NCBI GenBank assembly: GCA_013215295.1
Contig: JABSOZ010000010.1
Coordinates: forward strand, 1-64,000
DNA length: 64,000 bases
Source: Colwellia sp.
Lineage (GTDB): Bacteria; Pseudomonadota; Gammaproteobacteria; Enterobacterales; Alteromonadaceae
Direction of reading: 5' to 3'
The notes beneath the pieces were generated by a model. It did not search any database, was not told the DNA's origin, and saw only the letters and a list, made by a program, of their open reading frames with translations. Positions 58,210-64,000 of the stretch are shown in pieces; position 1 is the first letter of the stretch; every line of letters starts with the position of its first letter. A program made the position numbers and the translations under genes.

Positions 58210-59427
58210 TTAAGTTTGACAAATTAACATTTCATCTGCCCAAGAGAGTGACTTATTATAGGCTTCAAAACAAATCTCACTATCTAAGGCGATTCTATTT
58301 GAGATGATTTCACTTTCTTTCCATAAACCATTTTCGATACTTTTAACCAATAACAGATAACTGCCTAGATCGCATTTTTCGTTTCTTAATGCTGACTTTA
58401 TTGCTGCATGAATAGGTAAAACACTTAAAACTTGCTCTAGTTCATGATCTAAAATACCATCAATTAAGGATAATAATCCTGTCAAAAAAGCCTTAGGTGG
58501 ATTTTCATTTTCAAAACGACAAAGCGCTATTTGTTCACAAAATTTAGCTCTAGCTAATGAAAGGCGCATAATTTCTGGATTTTTGTCTGAACTTAAATCA
58601 GAAAGAGCGAGCAAAGCGATAAACTTTTTTAACTCAACTTGACCGATATACGCAAGAGCATGTTTTAATGAAGTAATTTCCTGGCTGCTACCGTAGGTAG
58701 GGCTATTGATAAAACGTAATAATTTATAAGTTAAACCTGGGTCTACAGCAAATATTTCACTGATTTCAGTGATGTCTAAATCAATTTTACTTGCTTGGCT
58801 GATAAGCTCAAAAATATTTTTCTTTGACGTGGATATTTTTCGTTGTTTCATCATTTCAGGTTTTGCGAAAAAATAGCCTTGAAAAAGGGTAAATCCTAAC
58901 ATTTTTAATTTTTCAAATTGCTGTAAAGTTTCAACTTTTTCAGCTAGTAGTGTTACCTTTAATCCGTTAAGTTTTCTTACAAGTTTACTAATGGCTAAAA
59001 TCGAAAACTCAAGCACATCGATCTTAATAATATCAACGATAGGGTAAAAAGCTTCCCATTTTTCATCAAAATCAAAATCGTCTAAAGCTAACTTATAGCC
59101 TTTGTCATGAAGTGACTTACAAGCTGAAAGTAATTCATCAGTGATAGGAACATCTTCTAAAATTTCTAACACAACGTTTTTAGGGTCTAAGGAACTTGGA
59201 AAATGAAAAATTAAGGCATCAGCATGAAAGTTAATATAAGCGGGCAAGTTGCCAGTGATTTTCTCTAAACCTAATGTTAAGTGGTTATTGGTAAGTATGT
59301 TTGATGTAGCTTGATTTGGGTCAATATCAGGAAAACTATTACTTTGACCATCGCGAAAGAGTAACTCGTAAGCTACAACTTGTTGTTCAATATTTAAAAT
59401 TGGCTGACGAGCCACATATGAGTACAA
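58210..59427 (-). CDS. EAL-HDOD signalling protein (YuxH/CdgJ type)
   Basis: 405 residues. The N-terminal EAL-like domain (about 1-195) has YELLFR in place of EALLR, NFHADAL, LEILED, DDFDFD in place of DDFG, IKIDV, AEKVET and LFQGYFFAKP. The HDOD domain (about 200-390) has DPGLTYKLLRFINSPTYG. Most metal- and c-di-GMP-binding acids are still present though flanking residues differ, so activity is possible. Related Vibrio proteins affect motility and biofilm. The start is TTG, supported by an AAGAGGG ribosome binding site 8 bases upstream. It converges with ftsX. Confidence 0.88.
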   Translation of the reverse strand: MYSYVARQPILNIEQQVVAYELLFRDGQSNSFPDIDPNQATSNILTNNHLTLGLEKITGNLPAYINFHADALIFHFPSSLDPKNVVLEILEDVPITDELLSACKSLHDKGYKLALDDFDFDEKWEAFYPIVDIIKIDVLEFSILAISKLVRKLNGLKVTLLAEKVETLQQFEKLKMLGFTLFQGYFFAKPEMMKQRKISTSKKNIFELISQASKIDLDITEISEIFAVDPGLTYKLLRFINSPTYGSSQEITSLKHALAYIGQVELKKFIALLALSDLSSDKNPEIMRLSLARAKFCEQIALCRFENENPPKAFLTGLLSLIDGILDHELEQVLSVLPIHAAIKSALRNEKCDLGSYLLLVKSIENGLWKESEIISNRIALDSEICFEAYNKSLSWADEMLICQT

Positions 59428-59657
59428 ATTATAACCCTCTTAAGTTTGTTTTTTAAACCAATGAAAGCTCAAAAGTAATGACTATACCCTTGTTAATTAA
59501 AGGTTAAGTCGTTGTTATACAATAGTTTAACTTTTACTTAGTTAATTCATAGTAACAAATACACACAAAATAAACAGATAAACTTGATAGACTGAGTTGT
59601 TTCGTCTTGTGTTGTAAGGTAATGTGTGATGAGTTACTCGCCTACACAGTTGATGTG

Positions 59658-59666
59658 TGCTATTAT
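59658..59666 (+). promoter_or_regulatory. Extended -10 promoter element for rpoH (candidate)
   Basis: TGCTATTAT fits the extended -10 pattern TGn plus TATTAT and lies about 45 bases before the rpoH ATG; a matching -35 is not obvious, as is common for extended -10 promoters. No sigma-E type hexamers were seen in the 283-base gap 59428-59710. Confidence 0.35.
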
Positions 59667-59710
59667 CGCGAACTTAGAAAATATTAGAAATATGAAAAGA
59701 GGGTTTTAAA

Positions 59711-60574
59711 ATGAGTAAACCGATGCAATCAATGGCGCTAGTGGTTCCACGTAGCGGCAGTATCGAATCTTACATGCAGTCTGCTTATAGCATTCCAATG
59801 CTTACCGCACAGCGTGAGCATGAACTCGCCACTCGTTTATATTCAGAAAATGATTTACAAGCTGCACAAGAACTTATTATGTCGCATTTGCGTTTTGTCA
59901 TTCACGTTGCGAAAGGTTACGCTGGTTATGGTTTACCGCAAGCTGACTTGATTCAAGAAGGCAATGTAGGTTTAATGAAAGCGGTTAAGCGCTTTAATCC
60001 TGAAGTTGGTGTTCGTTTAGTATCATTTGCTGTTCATTGGATCAAAGCCGAAATTCATGAGTTTGTTCTTCGCAATTGGCGCATTGTAAAAGTTGCAACG
60101 ACAAAAGCTCAACGTAAATTGTTTTTTAATCTTCGTAAAAATAAAAAACGCTTAGGTTGGTTTAGTAATGATGAAATCAACAATGTTGCCGAAGCACTTG
60201 GCGTTACTCCTAAAGATGTTTTAGAGATGGAGTCGCGAATGAGTAATCAGGACCAAGCTTTTGAATTGTCATCTGACGATGTTGATAATTCAGCTGGTGG
60301 AGGTTATTCCCCTGCATTGTATCTTGAAGACCATCAATCAGACCTTGCTGTTCAAGTTGAAGATGAAAATTATTCTGCTCACGCTAATCAACGTTTATCT
60401 AATGCTTTAGTTATTCTTGATGAACGTAGCCAAGACATTATAAGAACACGTTGGTTAACAGAAGATAAAACTACGCTGCAAGATTTAGCAAATAAATATC
60501 ATATATCAGCAGAACGTGTCAGACAGTTAGAAAAAAATGCCCTTAATAAACTTAAAGGCTCAATGGCTGCTTAG
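59711..60574 (+). CDS. rpoH: RNA polymerase heat-shock sigma factor RpoH (sigma-32)
   Basis: 287 residues. Region 2 includes [31 protein letters not shown] (about 55-86). The RpoH box, [15 protein letters not shown] near 134, distinguishes sigma-32 from RpoD and RpoS. Region 4 with the helix-turn-helix ends [17 protein letters not shown]. It directs transcription of chaperone and protease genes. It follows ftsX in E. coli too; here the reverse-strand EAL-HDOD gene has been placed between them. Confidence 0.97.
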   Translation: MSKPMQSMALVVPRSGSIESYMQSAYSIPMLTAQREHELATRLYSENDLQAAQELIMSHLRFVIHVAKGYAGYGLPQADLIQEGNVGLMKAVKRFNPEVGVRLVSFAVHWIKAEIHEFVLRNWRIVKVATTKAQRKLFFNLRKNKKRLGWFSNDEINNVAEALGVTPKDVLEMESRMSNQDQAFELSSDDVDNSAGGGYSPALYLEDHQSDLAVQVEDENYSAHANQRLSNALVILDERSQDIIRTRWLTEDKTTLQDLANKYHISAERVRQLEKNALNKLKGSMAA

Positions 60575-60588
60575 TTCTTATCCTTTAG

Positions 60589-60615
60589 AAAAAACCGACG
60601 AAAGTCGGTTTTTTT
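60589..60615 (+). terminator. Terminator after rpoH
   Basis: AAAAAACCGAC, loop GAAA, GTCGGTTTTTT: an 11-bp stem with stable tetraloop and U-run. The rest of the gap to 60815 contains no feature I can support. Confidence 0.93.
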
Positions 60616-60815
60616 ATGCCTGTATTTTGATGTTATAAGGCACTTTTGTTTGAAAAACAGTCAATATTCGATAAAAGTTTCAATTTGGCAATATTGATAA
60701 CAATTGCACCACATTAAATAACGAACTTTCCATATTTTCTCAAGCATTATCTGGGCATCGACAAATTACTGTCTTTTATTAAAAACTAGATAAACATTCT
60801 TAGAGGAAAATAAAT

Positions 60816-63350
60816 TTGAACTCAGTAAATAAATTAACGTGTGCGATAAAGCGCGCATTAGTGATTGGTGTTGCAAGTAGTGCAGTATTAACAACTACAC
60901 ATGTTTTTGCTTATGAAGAGGACAACAACTTTGAACGTATTGAAGTAACAGGTTCGCGTATTAACCGTACAGATGTTGAAACGGCAAGCCCGGTAACCGT
61001 AATATCTGCAGAATATATAATGCAAAGTGGTTATACATCAGTCGAAGAAATTTTATCAACACAACCTTCAGCTGCAGGCATGAGCCTAGGTTCTACTTCA
61101 AATAATGGTTCAGGTGGTTCAGCGACGGTTAACCTACGTGGTATGGGGACACAACGTACTTTAGTTTTGTTAAACGGTCGGAGAATGGTTTCCTCAGGAA
61201 CTGGAGCAGACGCTTCAGTTGACTTAAATACTATTCCAGTGTCGATGATAAAATCTATTGAAATATTAAAAGATGGTGCATCAGCCGTTTATGGCTCAGA
61301 TGCCATTGCTGGCGTAGTAAACATTATCACTAAAAAAGATTTTGAAGGGACTGAAATTACCGCAGATGGTAGCCAAACGGATAAAGGTGATGGTACAAGT
61401 AAAGGTTTCAGTATCTTGCACGGCAGAGAGTTTGCTGGGGGAAATTTAGTCGTTGGTATTCAATACTCTGACCGTGGAGAAGTGATGCAATCTGATCGTG
61501 ATTTTGTTGAACCGGGGCAATCCTCTTTCATTCCAGAGGGATCATTGGGTGGAAAGGTACCGGACGGAAATGGTGGTTATAAAGACAGAGATACTTCTTA
61601 TGATTATACCGCAGACAGTTATGCGCAAACGCCGAATAAATTATTAAGCCTATTTACAAGTTTTGATGCTGAACTCGATGCTGATACAGAATTAAATATA
61701 GATTTCATGTATACCCACCGTGAGTCAGATCAACAAATGGCGCCACAACCAGCCTCTATAATGTTAGATGTCTGTAGTAATGTCACGATTGAAGGAGCTG
61801 ATTGTATTCAAGCGCCAAATGATCCTGACTTTGGCATTCCAGGGCAACCCTTAGATGAACTTGAATATCGTCGAAGAATGATAGATGCAGGTCCTAGAAT
61901 TTATGAACAGGAAACAGACACTTACCGTGCTTCTATTGGTGTTAAGGGGTATTTAAAAAATGATTCAATGTGGGATGTTTCTGCAACATATGGTCGAAAT
62001 GATTCTAAAGATAGTGTTCAAAATTCAATAAATGCAACCGCAATGGAGCAAAGCATTTATGATAACCCAGATTTGTGGTTTAACGATTGTAGTTCAGGTG
62101 CAAGCATAACTGATTGCCAAGGCATAGATAATGACTTCTTGGTGGGCGAAGGAATTACCTACACTGAAGAAAATGAAGGTGGAAACGAGCAGTTTATTTT
62201 AGCGGCAGGCTTTAGTGGTGTGACTGAAAGTGACATTGGATATGCCGTAGGTATTGAAAGTCGATATGAGAGTGGGTTTTATACCCCAGATGTATTAACA
62301 CAGTCGGGAGATAGTACAGCAGCACAGCAATTTGCCACTGAAGGGGATTATTCTGTTCAGTCTATTTATGGCGAAATATCGATGCCGGTAACTGATGCAT
62401 TCACAATAGAGGCTGCTACACGTTACGACGATTACTCAACATTTGGCGGTGCAACAACATGGAAGATAGGAGCTACATACCGATTCACTGAGGAATTTAT
62501 GATCCGATCTGTTGCGGCTACAGGTTTTAGAGCCCCCAGTGTTAGTGAGTTATATGGTGGTGACTCTGGTTCTTACGATTATTTAGACGATCCATGGGGA
62601 AATGCAGAAGATTCTCAGTTATTAGTAAATTATACGAGTGATGCTGATTTACAAGCAGAGGAAAGTGAATCATTTACTTTCGGAGCGGTATGGGAGATAG
62701 GTGAAGGCTTATCAACAACAGTTGATTACTGGGCGTTTGAGATCACCAATGCGATCAGCCGTGTTAATGTTCAAAGCGAACTTGATAAGTGTGAAGCCGG
62801 TGACATGGTTGCGTGTAGCACTATTAATATCGATCCAACGCAAGCTCAGAATGGGAATTTATCTTCATTAACCTCTTCATTAACTAATATTGGATCACAA
62901 GAAACATCAGGTATTGATTGGAATATGAGTTACCGAGGTGACATATTCACTGTGACTTTAGATACTACTTATTTACTAGAATTTAAGGAAAATGGTATTT
63001 CTTATGAAGGAACAATCGACGGTAATATGGGGGGATATTCTAAGGTTAAAGCAAACTTTTCAGTAAATGCAGCCGTCACTGAAGATTTGAATTTATTATA
63101 TAATGCACAATATATTAAAGGCATGGATGGTGATTATTATGATGAAAGTTTTTCAACTAATGACGTGATTTATCATAATGCTTCAGCTGCTTACCATGTG
63201 AATAATGATTGGCGAGTAACGGGTGGTGTTAAAAATATTTTTGATACTGAACCAGAAGAAGTATTAGGAGGTAATGATATGGGCACAGTCCCAAATATTT
63301 ATGATGTTGTGGGCCGTACCTTTTTCTTAAGTACCTCTTATAAATTCTAA
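60816..63350 (+). CDS. TonB-dependent outer-membrane receptor
   Basis: 844 residues. A signal peptide (about 1-32, cut after HVFA) precedes a plug domain (about 45-170) with ERIEVTGSRI, NLRGMGTQRTLVLLNGRRM and SAVYGSDAIAGVVNIITKK. A 22-strand type barrel ends in the terminal FFLSTSYKF, with the C-terminal Phe needed for BAM insertion. The class with VTGSRI at the N-terminus is much expanded in Alteromonadales and takes up peptides, sugars or siderophores; the substrate here is unknown. The start is TTG, with AGAGGA about 10 bases upstream. Confidence 0.93.
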   Translation: MNSVNKLTCAIKRALVIGVASSAVLTTTHVFAYEEDNNFERIEVTGSRINRTDVETASPVTVISAEYIMQSGYTSVEEILSTQPSAAGMSLGSTSNNGSGGSATVNLRGMGTQRTLVLLNGRRMVSSGTGADASVDLNTIPVSMIKSIEILKDGASAVYGSDAIAGVVNIITKKDFEGTEITADGSQTDKGDGTSKGFSILHGREFAGGNLVVGIQYSDRGEVMQSDRDFVEPGQSSFIPEGSLGGKVPDGNGGYKDRDTSYDYTADSYAQTPNKLLSLFTSFDAELDADTELNIDFMYTHRESDQQMAPQPASIMLDVCSNVTIEGADCIQAPNDPDFGIPGQPLDELEYRRRMIDAGPRIYEQETDTYRASIGVKGYLKNDSMWDVSATYGRNDSKDSVQNSINATAMEQSIYDNPDLWFNDCSSGASITDCQGIDNDFLVGEGITYTEENEGGNEQFILAAGFSGVTESDIGYAVGIESRYESGFYTPDVLTQSGDSTAAQQFATEGDYSVQSIYGEISMPVTDAFTIEAATRYDDYSTFGGATTWKIGATYRFTEEFMIRSVAATGFRAPSVSELYGGDSGSYDYLDDPWGNAEDSQLLVNYTSDADLQAEESESFTFGAVWEIGEGLSTTVDYWAFEITNAISRVNVQSELDKCEAGDMVACSTINIDPTQAQNGNLSSLTSSLTNIGSQETSGIDWNMSYRGDIFTVTLDTTYLLEFKENGISYEGTIDGNMGGYSKVKANFSVNAAVTEDLNLLYNAQYIKGMDGDYYDESFSTNDVIYHNASAAYHVNNDWRVTGGVKNIFDTEPEEVLGGNDMGTVPNIYDVVGRTFFLSTSYKF

Positions 63351-63366
63351 TCATTTCATAATAAAA

Positions 63367-63390
63367 AGCGATGATAATCTCATCGCTCTT
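63367..63390 (+). terminator. Terminator after the TonB-dependent receptor
   Basis: AGCGATGA and TCATCGCT form an 8-bp stem around a 5-base loop, followed by CTTTATT. The remaining gap to 63587 shows nothing further that I can support. Confidence 0.75.
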
Positions 63391-63587
63391 TATTATTAAT
63401 TACGCTTAATCTAGCAATATTATGACTAAATTATAGTATTTACTAGATATTCCTCACCTAAATTGTATGAAAAACATACACATGATGTAAAGGGATAAAC
63501 AATTCAAAGAAAGATACTAGCTAACTGATGTTAATTTGGTAGACTAACAGCTTAAAAATAATACTAATAACTAGATATGGAATCGCT

Positions 63588-64000
63588 TTGTTAAAGTCAA
63601 AGGCACAGGAAGATATTCTGGCATTACGTCAGCTTCCTAAGTTAAAGTCCTTACTTAAAAAGTATCGTCAGGTTAAAACCATGCAGTCGGGGTTGTTGCA
63701 ATTGTCAGAATTGGCAAGCACAGTTACCGATATGGCCGCGTTTTATGCTGAGCTTAAAACAATAATTAAAACGTTATTAATTACTGATAGTTTTCATATC
63801 ACCCTTATCAATTCTGAACAAAATCTTGAACTTGCTCATTGCCATAACCCAGTAGAAATTCGTTTACTTGATCATTTAAAAGTTGCTGATTGGCGAAAAT
63901 GCTTAACAGGAATGGTTTTTGAAAATGAGAAGTCTATGCATTGCTCTGCCAAAGAGCGCATGGCACTTGCCAAATCAGGTGATATTTTTCTCTATGGGTC
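63588..64000 (+). CDS. GAF-like sensor protein, 5' part only (probably a GGDEF/EAL signalling protein)
   Basis: The reading frame is open from TTG 63588 to the window edge (137 codons), so the C-terminal part is missing. A charged helical start (LKSKAQEDILALRQLP) leads to KYRQVKTMQSGLLQLSELA, then TDMAAFYAELKTIIKTLL and a GAF-like strand pattern. That N-terminal pattern is typical of Alteromonadales diguanylate cyclase or phosphodiesterase proteins, but the catalytic domains lie outside, so the class is inferred. The start codon is uncertain: an ATG at 63577 is out of frame and stops after five codons. Confidence 0.6.
   Translation, partial: MLKSKAQEDILALRQLPKLKSLLKKYRQVKTMQSGLLQLSELASTVTDMAAFYAELKTIIKTLLITDSFHITLINSEQNLELAHCHNPVEIRLLDHLKVADWRKCLTGMVFENEKSMHCSAKERMALAKSGDIFLYG

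Noticed and set aside
63577-63594. ATG 63577 as the start of the last gene
   Set aside because: It is out of frame with the long open frame and stops after five codons. A leader peptide or a one-base sequence error cannot be excluded but is not supported.

Overview
The window reads as a chromosomal segment around the replication origin of a low-GC marine gammaproteobacterium of the order Alteromonadales. A member of the Colwelliaceae (Colwellia or Thalassotalea type) is my best inference, from protein sequences, gene order and AT-rich codon use. Nearly all of it is core genome. I see no tRNA gene, CRISPR array, prophage or intact insertion sequence.

Left part (1-19.8 kb). At the extreme left lies a leftward rRNA-type promoter whose transcript is outside the window. 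Then follows the cluster known from E. coli as yrdA-yrdB-aroE-tsaC-yrdD-smg-dprA-def-fmt-rsmB-trkA. Here hemF is placed between aroE and tsaC, purE between tsaC and the zinc-finger gene, and a LysM gene between dprA and def. TrkA (forward) converges with trkH, which is followed by a CHMI-family gene, yigZ and pepQ. A 316-bp fold-back element with perfect 20-bp terminal inverted repeats separates slt from pepQ. Divergent from slt is an unusual beta-barrel/SPOR-domain gene, then tusA.

Origin region (19.8-38.6 kb). glyQS and gyrB-recF-dnaN-dnaA run leftward; rpmH-rnpA-yidD-yidC-mnmE-mioC run rightward. The mioC-mnmG gap has the marks of oriC: 11 GATC sites, four DnaA boxes and AT-rich 13-mer-like repeats. 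mnmG, rsmG, parA and parB follow. Two perfect 16-bp parS sites lie inside the recF coding sequence. The dnaA promoter carries a consensus DnaA box between its -35 and -10 elements, which suggests autoregulation.

Right part (38.6-64 kb). The full ATP synthase operon atpIBEFHAGDC is followed by a small secreted Cys-pair protein gene, glmU, a DeoR-type regulator with glmS, a second small secreted protein, a SapC-family gene, yjaG and a serine hydrolase. Next come rsmD facing ftsY-ftsE-ftsX, an EAL-HDOD protein, rpoH, a TonB-dependent receptor, and the start of a GAF-like signalling protein cut by the window edge.

Working together, these genes cover origin firing and segregation (DnaA, oriC, ParABS, RecF, GyrB, DnaN), ribosome and tRNA maturation, N-terminal formyl-Met processing, ATP synthesis, potassium uptake, and envelope growth and division (GlmU/GlmS, Slt, FtsEX, FtsY, YidC). 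The window gives no strong evidence for a wholly new multi-gene system. The least explained items are the beta-barrel/SPOR protein, the fold-back element, the perfect palindrome before atpI and the two small secreted proteins.
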